Assembly (NCBI GenBank): GCA_013368315.1 | Contig: JAACJM010000014.1 | Span: forward strand, 372,001-436,000 | From: Tetrapyrgos nigripes | Lineage: Eukaryota; Basidiomycota; Agaricomycetes; Agaricales; Campanellaceae | DNA length: 64,000 nt | Direction: 5' to 3' | Shown: in pieces, positions 44,500 through 57,800 of the stretch | Numbering within the stretch: the stretch's first letter is position 1 | Layout: each line of letters begins with the position of its first letter | Program-made: the position numbers and the translations under genes | Notes under the pieces: model-generated | Database searches by the model: none | What the model saw: only the letters and a program-made list of their open reading frames with translations | Told to the model about the DNA's origin: nothing

Positions 44500-47400
44500 T
44501 TACAACTCGTCTCTACTCTGCTCTGCAGCTGACGATTCATTGGCTCCAGCCGCAGCTTCAATATCAGTATCAGCCGGGGCCGCGTTACTGGTCCCAACAT
44601 TTGCGAGTACATTGACGTCTGCGGTGGCAATGCGAGAGTGTATCTTTCCCTCCTCTGCGAGCTTGCGGGCAAAGCGAGCGATCTCAGCGTCATATTCTTC
44701 CCACTCGGGAATTTGTCTAGCACGAGCCAATTTCGGCTCTTTCTGGGGGAATGTTAGGCGACCGCTACGTAGGGAACCAAAAGCGGGGACTCACAGTCAA
44801 TGGATTTTGGCACAGATCTATGGTCTTGGCACGGTGAAGACGGTCTTTGCTACCTGTTGTCAAAGGAAGTCGTTTGAATGATCACAGCATGAGTATGGGA
44901 AACTCTGTGGGACGCACACCAAGTTTCACACTAGGAATGATAAATTCCATTAGCAACGCGATCCGGGGTTATAATAGCATCCACTTACCCATAACCAGTC
45001 TTCATGCAAGGAATACTGCGAAAGGCGTCGTTTCAAGAAGCAAAACTCAAAATAAAACCACACTTACAATAGGAACTTCACGCTGTAAATTATTAGGCAA
45101 ATCTGGGGAGTAATCATTTCATCATCAGCCATATTAGATGGAGTGACTTGCTTACCTTGATCAAGGTTAGCAAGGGAATTCTTATCAGCAGAAAGCTGTT
45201 GATAATGTCCCCGCAGGATGTCCTACACATTCACACGTGAGCAAGGAAAATACTCTTGAATTCGTGAGAGGGGCCTACTCCCGCAGCCATCTGCAGGCAT
45301 TGAGAAAGAAATCAGATTCGGTCAATTACTGCAACCGTAGATATATCCTTACCTGACGAAACTTAACGAGATCGACCACGTATAAGGCGCTGGTACGAGA
45401 AAATGTTAGACAGCGGGAAGAAGCAATTCTTCACTCAGTACCTGATGTGGTAAGGGAGACCCTTCAGGAAATCAGCCCAGTAGCCCGTCTTCCAGAACCT
45501 GAAGCCTTCCATGTCGGCGTTATCGTCTCCCATAGGTGTATAACCGTAAGGAGCCCCATGAAGATCCAAATCCACGAGCTCTTGCAAGTCGGCCCGCACA
45601 ATTTGGTCAGCATCAACGAAAATGACCTTTTTCAGGTCCATGGGAAAGAGGACATCCAGGAAGAGGATCTTGTACGCCCATATTATCCGTTGCTTTTCTT
45701 TCTGTGCACGTAGCCAGGAAGGCCACTTGTACGTGACCAATTCATACTTGAAATTATGGGCCTCTGCAAAGTGCGGTATGAATTCCTGTATAGCCATCAG
45801 TTTCGATTCATACGAGCCGCGGAAAAGTTACATACGAGGAATGATGGTGATAGGAAGTTTTCAATGAACCAGAATTTGACGGTGCTCTTGGTGTTCCGGA
45901 GTACACTCAGAATCATGATGGAAGCGAACCGCTGAAGACAGCCGAAATTCAGTCAGCGAATCACCAGATGGAAGATATCATGCTGTGTGCGAACCTCATA
46001 GAGCAGACCCGACGCAACAGTGAAGATATTGATGTCTGCCTGCTCTTCGGCGACTTCATCAACACTATCAATGGATCCGAAGATGCCTTTGATACTGAAA
46101 CGCCACGTCAGTGTCCTGGCTGATGGTGTCAATCTAACACACACCTCGATATTATAGCATCGAAGATCCCTGGTTCGTCGTCGTCGTCCATGTCATCAAG
46201 AACATCTTCCATCTCCATTCCGGGCTCCCTCGCCAAGCGAGGGTATAATGTTAGACCTTCAAAGCTAGTCAGGGTAATCTCATTCCCAACAGCTTCCACG
46301 GTAGGACTATTCCATCCTTCGTTACCAACACTCTCCATGGTGAAGATCTCTTTACCACGACCCTCGCGAATCTGCAGATGGAATACACCTGGCTTGGCCT
46401 TGAACTGGAAGTAGCCCAAGTTGGCAACAACCTGCGTATCATCGATGGGCGAGGACCCGCTGACGAGTTCGAGTTGGAGACCTCGTGGCGGCGAGTTGGT
46501 CTTAGCCTCTCGAGCATGACCTTCAATAACCAAGTAATCAAGCTCAAAGTTGGCGTCCAAACTGGAATCCTCAGGGGACAGGCTACCCAGTTGTATGTTG
46601 TCCAAGTCGTACAGAGCTTCTTGGGGCCGGACAAGCCAAGATAAAGGGACGTCCATCGCAAGAGTGTAAATCGGCTCCACGGGAAGCCCCTCAAAGACAG
46701 TGATGGCGTTTTCTTCTTGCCTACATACACGTTGAGTCCCTTCCAAAAGAAGCTCCATGGCAACTCACCCTTGTTCATCAAAGGTAAGGAAAGGTCGAAG
46801 ATTGTATCTGAAGAACCTCTTCAGCGGCATTTCCCCTTGTCTAGCTGGATTGATATGAACTTGGATATGGATATCTGGAATGGCAGAGAGCCACTGGACG
46901 ACGTATCAAAGATCAGAAAACTGGCGAATCAAAGCAGTACACCTGTGAAAAGTCTTGCATCCTCACCTGAAGTAAACTGGACCATTTCTGAGCAGTTTCC
47001 GTCAATGGGTCCACAAGGACTCCAATCTGATAGAGTGCAGTAGTGTTATCTCCCAGTTGGAACGACCTAGAACAACATTTATTAGCAACGAGTATGTCAG
47101 GACTTGGCAGAGTATACGCACGTATAATTTGCGTCCAGGAAACGATAATTTCTATTCCGAGGTCGATATGGTGTCTCAAACAAGCCAGTCTCACTAGGAT
47201 CGGGGATCTGGATGGAGGAAATCACTGAAGATGTCTTTGATATCAGACTGGCGAGAGATGCTCTGAATGGTTCAAAAAACACGATATCAGAAAAGATACT
47301 ATCTATAGCGTCACACTCACCGGTCCAGAGAGTTCACAGACGGTCGTATACTCTCCAAAGCTGAAAGCACAGGCTGTACACGTTTGCGGAGCTCATATTC

Positions 47401-50400
47401 CTGTAAAGCCTTGAAATCTGCTGCCTTAAATTCCCCAGTTTCTATCGGTCCGACAATCTTCAGTAGAAAAAGAGTGTCAGATGAATTTGAGATTAAGAAA
47501 AAAAGAAGAGAAAACCCACCCGCCCATTAACCAACAGAACCTTCTCCCCAGGCTTTACCCCAATCTCACGCAACAAACGCCTTCCCGTATCCACAAAGTG
47601 TGTATGATTGCCTGCATGCAACTCGGAAGGCTTTACTCCACCTAGGATAGAGCGTAAACTATCAGCTTGGCCTAGCGGCGCTTGTTCGGAATGAGATTCC
47701 GAATCACTCGACGTGGGTGCAACAACGGGGTCAACTAGACCCAGAGCAAGGAGTAGAGTATTCGGGGATACTTTTGAAAGGAGGTGATGGGAGACGAGAT
47801 GGGAGAACAGGGTTGAGATAGTCGTTCGGGAGGATGATTCTTCGGCAACTGTCGGGTTGTGGATGAATGCGAAACGAGCACTGGAGTTGGATTCCTTTGA
47901 GAGAAAAATGAAATGGAGGTAAGGTCAGAATGACTCCTGCAGCTGAGAAGCAAAGATGGCATACCACCGAGAGTAAAGCCTCCTTGACCAAATCAAGCCC
48001 GTCTCTCTTATTGAGATCCGTCACCACGTAGATCGTCAGAGGAATGACCTCAGTCTCCGCTAGCCATAAAGAAAGAGAGAAGCTAGGTTAATCCTCAACC
48101 AGAATGAGTCAAGAGAATGAACAACGCATACAAGGATAGATGTACGACGATGAATGTTCTCTAAACCGCGTACGACCAAAGACTTCTGGGAGACTGAAAA
48201 TCTCCAGTGCACCCTGAGCAGGAATAATATACTTGTTCCTTCTCTGTGACGTCGTGGGCAAGTCATAGAAATACGTCGAGATGGTCTCGTTGTGTGCATC
48301 GGTGAGCTTGCCTTCATATATCTAGGTACGCAGCAAACGCAAACGCAAACGATCAGTCCAGTACATCGCAATTACAAAGGGATCCCAACCAACTCACCTG
48401 TTCCTGGAAATGCTGTAATTGCTTGCCAATCTCAACTTGCATGAGTCTGAGGAAATTCTGGGGTTGAAAGGATGAGAATGTCAGAAGGACGAAGTCAAAC
48501 GAATGTTGAAGACGCTCACATCATTCATATCGAAATGCTTCCCATTAATAAATGCATGTCCGGAGGGAGACGACGACAACGTTGCACCCAACCGTTCTGT
48601 ATACGTCGCTGCCTTCTTCACGAGGTCACCCTGACCCTCACCAGCTTCCGTACTACCACCTACTGCATCCTCACCACTGCCACTGCCAGAAAGAATAGCA
48701 TCGATATCAGCTGTCTTTCCTTCCATATCCCCCGCTTCAACTGCAGCAGCAATGAGAGCCTCAAATTCAGAACGAACTAGGTCCCATTTTACGGATTCGG
48801 TTTGCATGGAGGGATGGATTCCGAGCTGGGCGATCTATGTATCGGAGAGATACGCGTGATGATTAGCAACGTGAAGGCTAGGATGCTGCATAACATACAC
48901 ACCTTCTTCAAGAACACCATAGTTTTCTTCCTTCCATGGTTCTGGACAAGATAGTAGAACAACCGAGCCATCTTTTGGCCTGCAACATAGTGGGATGTCA
49001 GGAAAGAAAGGAGGAGGAGCAGATCGGAGGACACCCACAATCTTCTGTTTCAACAAGAGGTGCAACACCAAATCGGAAAGGGAAACCTCTTTCGATGATA
49101 TTGGACACAGGACCAGCGATGAAATTCAAGCTCGTCGTCTTCGAAAGATCCAGAGTCAGAATGATATTGAACAAATTGAACCTGACATTGTGGAATTGAC
49201 CGGGGTAGAGAGGACGGAGGAGCTATAGAGCAAATCAGTGGCTCCATCGCGGCCAAATAATCCGAGATATACCCACAGCATGAATGGAAGTCAACCACCT
49301 TGCATATCTCGAGTCCTTTTCCAAATCATTCCACCACACGACAACACCTCCACCTTCCAGTCTATCACTAGCATCCACTATTCCATCCAAGACACCACTA
49401 TCACTCTGAGCGTCCGCGACGATGGGACTGATGAGCAACTCTATCGCTTCTGCTCTCTCTAGACCCAAACCTTCAAGCGACAACATGATATTACGTTCCT
49501 TCTTCAATGACCTCAATAGCCCGAAGGGATTGACATCTTTCTCGGCAATGGGAACGCCATTCAACCAGAACAAGTTGACGCCGCCTTGGACGCGAAGCTG
49601 GTTTGAGTGTAGTTCCTCTGCGAGAGATTCGTTGACGGTGACACGGTGAGAAATGGATGTTGCGTATTTGGGGAAGTTTTGGGATAATTGAATCAATGTA
49701 GTAAGGGGTTCGGAAGAGTCTGCTATGAGCTGCGTAGCTTGGAACCCAATTTCTGTTTATTGGAATGTCAGTATATCGAGAAGAAGAGGTGTATTGTGCG
49801 CACCGAGTAATTCCTCTTCGGTCAGTGCAGTTGTCGCATCTGGAGCAGTCTCATTTTCGGGATACTTCTCAATCAGAGCCAACACTGGGTCAATGACTGT
49901 TGCTAATCTAGAGCCTTCGCTCTGGGCATCTCCGTTGGATTCTAGAACAGGAATAAGTGGTGTGTGTGAGTGTAACGCCGAAGAATACTTGCCACGTCCG
50001 TTCGTCTGCCTATCATCTACAGCCAGGTAATCCATCTTCTTGAGGTCAAGAGCGACGCTATAGCCGGAAAGATAATTCCTCTTTGACGCGTCAATGTTCG
50101 TGGGTGGTATGTGTCTGAGGACATATTCCACATGTGGGACTTCTTGACTTGCAAGATAGAGGAGATACGAATGCAAGGAGCGGAAGTTGGGTGAATTGAG
50201 CGAAGCATACAGTATAGCAGTGCGAGGCGGTGTTTCAGACCTAGTTTCTGGAGGCGGATAGATGTGGTCAAAGGGAAGAATCTTTGGTCGTATGTGTATG
50301 CGCCTGAATAAGCAAATCTTAGTATATTTGTCGCACATACAGACGCATAGCACTCACTCGGACTCAGGCTTTTTATCAGAAGAGTCTATGGTATCTGTTC

Positions 50401-50901
50401 CAGCCAGTTGCACCAAAGTCTCTACATCACAGATCATCATTCCATACCACAAAACCCATGAACCGCAAGTCGGAGCGGGTTCGATAGTTGCAGCTTCTGT
50501 ATAATGGTGGTAAAATGCTTCTATCTTTGGCGTTGCTGCATGAAGAGCAAGGTTCATTTCTACAGAGGCCAAAGCACCCGATTCCGACAGAAACCCATTG
50601 GATACTGCTAACTGTAGAGCCGATTGGTGTGTAGCTTCTGGTGCCAGATTTTGGGACACCAAGAGTGCATCTGAGTCAGTGACGCGGTCCAGGAATGGAA
50701 AGAAGGCATTAGGATTCTCAAGTGCGACTGTTTCACTGTTTGTATGTTAGGAGCAGGTCTAGCGATCCAAAAGACCGAAACGTACATGACCTCGACTAGA
50801 AATGGAGGAGCTGGCCACGAGGATCTGAGCGAAACCTTTACAGGAGGACTAGCAGCTTTGACGGCTAATAAAGCCAATGAAGTTGGAAGGAGCCAGAGCA
50901 T
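44500..50901 (-). CDS. UGGT1: UDP-glucose:glycoprotein glucosyltransferase
   Basis: ER folding sensor that re-glucosylates misfolded N-glycoproteins for another calnexin cycle. My model has 27 exons (first 50786-50901, last 44500-44742) and 1625 aa. [16 protein letters not shown] is a signal peptide. Thioredoxin-like repeats fill the first 1200 residues; the C-terminal GT24 domain has DAD (1405-1407, in [14 protein letters not shown]) and [13 protein letters not shown], then [20 protein letters not shown] and [17 protein letters not shown]. The protein ends QSRDEL, an ER-retrieval signal. Very small exons occur: 45279-45290 (12 nt), 44918-44930 (13 nt) and 44989-45015 (27 nt). The segment 49934-49984 may be coding or a 51-nt GC-AG intron. 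All phases agree and the total is divisible by three. Confidence 0.95.
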
Positions 50902-51088
50902 CTCTACTCTGGACCTTCGTCGAAGACAGTTGAAGTGTTAAGTCAGTCGTAGAAACACGTCGACCACTACTTGGCCCGGTAGCAGCGGCCCGGCTCTAAG
51001 CCCCTTCCTAAATTTTTCAAAGTCTGACTAAACTCGTTCTTTCTTTCCTGTACCACTACCATCTCGTCCAATCTACCCTAGATTTGCT
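50902..51088. promoter_or_regulatory. Short divergent promoter region, UGGT / NMD3
   Basis: 187 bp separate the two start codons, which diverge. Both promoters must share or overlap this DNA. No TATA box was recognised. Confidence 0.55.
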
Positions 51089-52967
51089 ATGGAATTCGTT
51101 CCAGCACCAGCGGTGCATCGTGTATTATGTGCTGATTGCGGTACGTTTTTCTTCTTCGACATGAAGAACTCAGAGTCTGATGTATAATCCAGGTACGCCA
51201 ATTGTACCCAACTCTGCCAACCTTTGTGTAGCCTGTTTGCGAAATAGTATTGATATTACTGAAGGAATTCCAAAGCAAGGTGGGTAGCACCCTCATAGAT
51301 ATTATAGTTACTGAGTTCTGTCAACAGCCTCTGTATCATATTGCCGCAATTGCGAACGTTTCCTCTCACCTCCTCAGGCATGGGTCATTGCACGTCCTGA
51401 ATCTCCAGAACTCCTAGCAATTTGTATCAAGAAACTAAAAGGTCTTAACAAAGTGCGACTTACTGAAGCTCACTTCATCTGGACGGAACCTCATTCCAAG
51501 AGATTACGAGTATCACTAACGATACAGAAGGAGGTACGGTCTTACAAAGCTTCGGGATGAGCAATTTACTCAAATGCTATGTTGCTTTCAGGTCCTTACA
51601 AATACGATTCTAGAGCAGACATTCGAAATAGAATACCTCGTTCAATACGGCCAATGTCCCGATTGCACCAGACTCGCAGCCAAAAACACCTGGAAAGCTC
51701 TAGTGCAGGTCCGCCAAAAAGTATCTCACAAACGGACGTTCCTGTTCCTCGAACAGCTCATTCTAAAGCACAGTGCTCAAAAAGACACGATCTCAGTCAA
51801 GGAGGTGAAGGACGGTCTCGATTTCTTCTACAGTCAACGAAGTCATGCCATCAAAATGGTCGAATTCCTTAATAGTGTCGTTCCTGTCCGGTGTGTACCC
51901 TTCTGATCCTTCATTCTCTCTCAATACTGATTTCTCTTAGCTCCAAATCTTCTGAGCAACTCCTCTCCTCCGACACTCACTCCAACACCGCCAACTACAA
52001 ATTCACCTACTCTGTCGAAATTATTCCACTCTGTAAAGACGATCTCGTCTGTATCCCTCCCAAACTCGCTCGACAGCTAGGCAACATCAGTCCTCTGACG
52101 CTGTGTGCCCGAATCGGCAACTCTGTCCAACTCATTGATCCTGCGACGCTTCAGATTGCTGAAGTCACTTCACCGGTCTATTGGAGAGCTCCATTCGATT
52201 CTCTGGCTACTGTCTCTGATCTCGTGGAATTTACTGTATTGGATATCGACCCTGATGGACGTACGAGAGGGAAACACATTTTGGCCGATGCCCAGGTTGC
52301 ATTGGCAGGCGCTTTTCGCTCTTCTAGAGGAGCAGGGAAGAACGACGATGAAGAGATGATGGATTATGAGAGTTCTGGCAATACTAATCAGATCTTTCAC
52401 ACTCGGACACATCTAGGAGCGATATTACAACCAGGAGATACAGCCCTAGGTTACTTCCTCACCAACTCCAATTACAACTCGGACGACTTTGCCTCTCTTC
52501 CTGCGGATCGTATTCCCGATATCATCCTTGTGAAAAAGACGTATCCCAACCGTCGAAAGAAGAATAAACCACGAAACTGGAAGTTGCGAAGTATTGGGAA
52601 AGAAGAAGGAGAAGAGGGAGAGACGGGAGGCGGACGAGGTGTAGTGGGACGTATGGGTGGTCGTGATCAGAAGAAGGTTGAGGAGGATTATGAGTTGTTC
52701 CTGAGGGATTTAGAAGAAGACGAGGAGATGAGGGGAGCTGTCAATTTGTACAAAGCTTCTTCCTCCGATGTGAAGATGAAGACGGACGGGAAGAAGGGAC
52801 CTAGACAGCCGCAGTATGCTATGGATGTTGATGAGAAGTCTGCTGTGCCTGAGGCAGAGGATGAGAAGGAAGAGGAGGAAGCTGATTTCCCAGATATTAA
52901 GCTGGACGAACTGCTGGAGGACTTTGATGAGATGACTCTTGGAGGTGATGGGGAAGAAGTAGCATGA
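51089..52967 (+). CDS. NMD3: 60S ribosomal export protein NMD3
   Basis: Adapter that binds late pre-60S subunits and recruits the export receptor Crm1. Five exons (51089-51140, 51193-51279, 51328-51533, 51592-51890, 51941-52967) give 556 aa. The N-terminus has the zinc-binding cysteine pairs CADC, CVAC, CRNC and CPDC, then the conserved QKVSHKRTFLFLEQLILKH and YFLTNSNYN stretches. A basic segment (KKTYPNRRKKNKPRNWKL) suits nuclear import, and the acidic C-terminus with LDELLEDFDEMTL fits a Leu-rich export signal. It is slightly longer than yeast Nmd3 (518 aa) because of Gly/Glu-rich insertions. Assignment is secure. Confidence 0.96.
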
Positions 52968-53119
52968 AGTTTTGTCTTTGTACTACTTAGTGTCATGTAA
53001 TGGCCTTGACAATCGACTTTGGCATAAAAAGGTATTTAAATCCCATAAGTATTAGAGGCCACGTGTCCGTGATAATACAGAAAAAATTGTTTCGCGCCCT
53101 CGTTAGTTCGCGTCACTGC

Positions 53120-54591
53120 ATGCCTCTCCTTCCTTCTACTCGCTCGTCCCTTCTCTCCCAGACATCTACAAGATGCCTCGCAGGATTGGCTCGCCGCATG
53201 GCCACAGAGGCACCACGGTCTCCAACACGAGCCGTACTGGTCAAAAATCTTCCACCTGCTTTTAGCGTGTCAAAGCTGCTCGCTCTCAAAGGTGTCGGTG
53301 GACCTATAGAGTCTATTGTCATGCCTCCCGAAAGCAACGAAGTCAAGATCCTCTATGTACAAACTGGCCGGGCTACAGGCGTCATCAAAGCAGGAGAGGA
53401 GGGTGCTTTGGTGATGGATGGTCAAACTTTGGACGTGAATTTGACCAGAACAGAGGCTTTGCCTGTAGAGGTTGTCGCTGCGATTGCTCTGAAGTCAGCC
53501 TCCCGAAAAATTGGACTGCAAGTTCCGGAACAGTTCAAAACGGAAACAGCGTTGGAGGCGGAAATGAAGCGTTTTGGAGAAATCGAGAGGATTTGGATAG
53601 AGCAGGGCGGCAACAAAGCGACAGTGACATTCTTGAATATCAAAGATGCTCTGAAGGTGAATGAATATTTGTTGGACTGGCTTCTATTGATTCTGACGCA
53701 CCGTTTAATCGCAAGGCGCACAAGGCTTTGCGCGTCGAAAAGGCTTGGGAAGCCCACCCTGTCCACTTCATGTCCGACAGAATGCAGTTGTTACCTAAAA
53801 AAGCTGATTCGAAAGATGGCCGTCATAGTGTGCTTTTGCAAAACCTACCTTTTGATATCACTCTCCCCCGCTTGCTGACAAGCCTGAGAGGCATTCTTCC
53901 TTGGAGCAATGGGGAGCCCCTTATGTACGTCTCGATGATGGAGAACAACGCGGTGAGCTGCGCCGTACGCCTCAGACTCTTTCTATTACTGACCATTCGA
54001 TACAGTTCCTGAAATTTAGGAATAGCACTTGTTCGGAGATGTTCTACAATACGTATAAGCCCACTCGCAGAATTCAGAAGAGCTGGCCCAAGAACAATCA
54101 TAGTCCCACCTTAAGTCAGGTCACTGCTTCCAAATTGGGAGCGACGAGGACGTTGTTTATTCGTGACTTCAACGACCCGCGAATCAATCATGAACGTTTA
54201 CACAAGGACTTTAACAAATTCGGAGCCATAGTCAGGGCTTACGTGGACGTGCCAAAGTAAGTCATTTTCCAACATCTTCCCCCGAGGTTTCTTGTACTGA
54301 TCACTATGGTTTCTCAGTCGTCGCGCTTGGGTAGAATTCGTGGACATCCTCTCTCCTTGCAAAGCAATTCGGAATATCCAAGAAAATAGCCACGACTATA
54401 GCATCTATGCTGGCGCAAGAGTCGAGTTCGCGTACCACCACCAACTCGGCCAAATGCACGCACCATTGCGTCCCATCAAGATCCCGGCTGTGGATGGGCA
54501 GAAGGCGAGTCCTCCACCGGTTACCGAGTCTGCTTCACCGATTATTCCCGAGTCTCAAAATGTGGACACCGCTGCTGAAGCTTCCCAGTAG
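53120..54591 (+). CDS. RRM-domain protein with mitochondrial-type presequence
   Basis: Four exons (53120-53656, 53716-53952, 54006-54256, 54318-54591) give 432 aa. The start MPLLPSTRSSLLSQTSTRCL is rich in Ser, Arg and Leu and free of acids, as in mitochondrial presequences; an in-frame ATG at 53000 could extend it. Three RRM-like units are visible: one with AVLVKNLPPAF, one with SVLLQNLPFDITLP, and the last with RTLFIRDFNDPRINHERLHK and AWVEFVDILSPCKA. RNP motifs are degenerate. A role in mitochondrial RNA metabolism is likely from targeting and domains but not proven. The C-terminus is Pro/Ser-rich. It follows NMD3 closely on the same strand. Confidence 0.78.
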
Positions 54592-54870
54592 AAGGGCTAG
54601 AGGTGTCTCCTAGAATACCATACTTACTGCTCTACATAGCGTAATTACCCGTTCAAAAAAAATCTTCAAGTTTGAGTCGGGAGGTTATAGACTGAGATTA
54701 CGTCAGTTGTGAAAAGTCGATTCTTGACTTTCCTCCGAGTTGCTACATATCTCCCAACGAAGTGGGCAGGATTACGACAAGCCAAGCTGCAGTTCTAGCT
54801 TTGTCTACGGAAAAGATTCAAGATTCTACCCGTTTCCCGACGTATATTACAGGGAAATCAGTGCACCAGG

Positions 54871-57800
54871 ATGGTCGAAATAACGATTAGGAAAAGGCCC
54901 CAAACAGAGGCTGTTATTACCCAACGAAAATTCTTCAAAAAAACTGCTCGTGGAAAGGTGGTTAAGGGTGAGCTTCAAGCATATTAACAGTAGCAATTGA
55001 CATGAATTGTGTACAGTCCTTAGGGAACGGTATTTGAGAGACGATGTCGGTTGCGGTATAGAAAGCTGTCGGGAATGCACGAGCTCAGATGGAGAACTTT
55101 TGCCTGCGGCTGGGGATTTGACCCACCAGTTGTTTCCTAATGGACACTTTATACTGCCAGATACGAACGTATTCCTGTCGCAGGTATGTATGCCTCTATC
55201 CAATGTGATGTGCTGCTGAACAGTCGTGCAAGATGGACCTCCTTGAATCAGATCTGTTCCGTTCTCCAATCATTCTCCTGCAAACTGTTCTTGAAGAAGT
55301 CCGGCACCGTTCATTACCTTTATACAACCGCTTGAAAGCCTTGACAAAGTCGGAAGACAAGCGGATTTGGACATTTTACAACGAGTATCGGTCGTGCGTT
55401 TTCTGCCTCTCTGGTTTTGATCCACAATCTGAAGGGTTTGTAAGCTAGAGAGACCGCAATTATTCGAGAAGAGGGTGAGACACCCAACGATCGCAACGAC
55501 AGAGGTTCGTTCGTCTTGCATACCTTGCTTCATCTTCAAACTCACTCGCACTTCAATCCCAGGTATCCGTAACGCAACAGCATGGTACAACACTCATATC
55601 TCCCTGACGCATCCCCCAATTCGCGGTCAAACTCAAGCTGCTCTGCCCACCGTTGTCCTGATGACAGAAGACGCTGCAAATCGACAAAAGGCCGAACAAG
55701 CTGGTATATCGTGTACACCAGGTAGCTATACTCTCTACCGGCCGTATATAGCGATATTGACCGAGCGTTTGTAATCCAATCAGTGCGCAAATACGTTGAA
55801 GGGATGAAGAACGCAACCCAGCTTTTGGATCTTCTTTCAGCATCTGGATCAGATAACATTGAGCCAACTCAGGCTGCTTCGGGAAGACAGATGCTATACC
55901 CTGAGGTAAGGCCGTTCCTTCAGGCTCCTGTCCTCGAACTCAGAAATTTTCTTTACAGTATCTCCCCTCTGCTACTCTGATAGCAGGCGTAAAGGCTGGC
56001 CAACTTCATCAGGGTCACTTTAATCCTAATCCTTATAACTATCTTGAGGTAACCTACCGTTCTTCCCCCACATATTCCGAGCCTGACAGAATGCATGACA
56101 GGGAAGCGTTTCTGTGTCTGCGTTCTCTAAAGCCATTCTGCTCGTAGGTAGAGAAAACATGAATCGTGCCGTTCAAGGTGACGTTATAGTGGTCGAAGTC
56201 TTCGATGAAAAGGAATGGAAAGCACCTGCCGACGAAGTTATTGACGCAGAAAGTGTGCATCTCTTTACTCCTTTCATGTCACTGTTTTTGATGAATATCC
56301 GTCTAGCCACCCTCAAGAACGACGACGCCGAAGATTCAGGTGAAGAAGGCGACGAAAACGGCGAAGAGGTTATGGCGGAAGAATCTCGAATCCTCAGGTC
56401 GGAGGCCCAAGCCGCAGCATCGGAACGTCAACCCACTGGTCGCGTTGTTGGTGTGATCAAACGAAACTGGCGTGCATATGTTTGCCATATTGACACTACT
56501 TCATTGACTTCTACTCTTACAACGTCACTTTCTACCCAAACCGTCTTCGCTACACCAGTCTCAAGACTCCTTCCGAGGATTCGGCTACGGACTCGTCAGG
56601 CACCTTCACTGTTGAATCAGAAGATCTTGGTGACCATTGATAGATGGGATACGACTTCAAGATATCCTGAAGGGCACTTTGTCAGGACACTAGGTCAAGT
56701 AGAGAGCAAGGAGGCCGAACAGGAGAGTTTGCTCTTGGAGTTCGAGGTCCCTTATCGGCCGTTTGGGAAGGCTATCTTGGACTGTCTGCCTCTAGAGGGC
56801 GATCAATGGGTCGTGCCTCCCAAAGGCGTTGGAGACCTCAGCAATGTGTGGAGAGATCGTGAGGATTTGAGAGACTTGATCGTCTGCAGTATCGACCCTC
56901 CAGGTATGATTTTCCCCACTTTCTTAAGCTAGAACTGACTATTATCTGGAATCAGGTTGCCAGGATATTGACGATGCTCTGCACGCAAGGTTATTGCCCA
57001 ATGGCAACATCGAGGCTGGTGTCCGTGAGTGCATTACTTTTTCTTACTCGAAGATGCATTAAACAAGGTGTCTTAGATATCGCTGACGTCTCACACTTTG
57101 TACTCCCTGATAATCCTATGGACAGTGAAGCTGCAGCCCGGGGAACGACTGTCTATCTCGTGGACAATCGTATCGACATGTTGCCTTCTTTGCTCGGGAC
57201 TAATCTCTGTTCTCTGAGACCATTCGTAGAGAGGTTATCCTTCTCGTCGATATGGGTAGGTTTTCAAAGCAGCCAAGATATACATTTGTTCTAAAGCTGA
57301 TTTTGTCGGTAGGAACTGACACCAGATGCTGACATTGTGAACGTCCGTTTCACCAAATCAGTCATCAAGTCGAAAGCAGCGTTCACGTATGAGGAAGCAC
57401 AAATTCGAAAGGACGATCCGTAAGTTTCACAACTTCGAGATAGTCACCTTCCCTTGACCGTTTCCAATACAGACATTTACAAGACGAGTTGACACAGTCC
57501 ATTCGATTGCTCAACTCCCTCGCTATCAAACTCAAAGCCAAGAGGATGGCTGCTGGTGCTCTCAACCTTGCTTCTCCCGAGGTCAAAATCCATTTGGACA
57601 GTGCCGAGTCCTCAGAGCCTATAGATGTGGAGCAAAAGGAATTGAGGGAAACGAACAGTCTTGTTGAGGAGTTCATGTTGTTAGCCAATGTGAGCGTTGC
57701 TAGGAAGATTGAAGAGAGTTTCCCTCAGACAGCTGTGCTTCGGTATGTCCTATTCGCATTTGACCATGACCCTGAAGGAACTAAAACCCCGTTGTTAAGG

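Noticed and set aside
53000..53119. In-frame upstream start for the RRM protein
   Set aside because: The ATG at 53000 is only 33 bp from the NMD3 stop and would add a poor, non-presequence N-terminus; 53120 gives a typical mitochondrial presequence.
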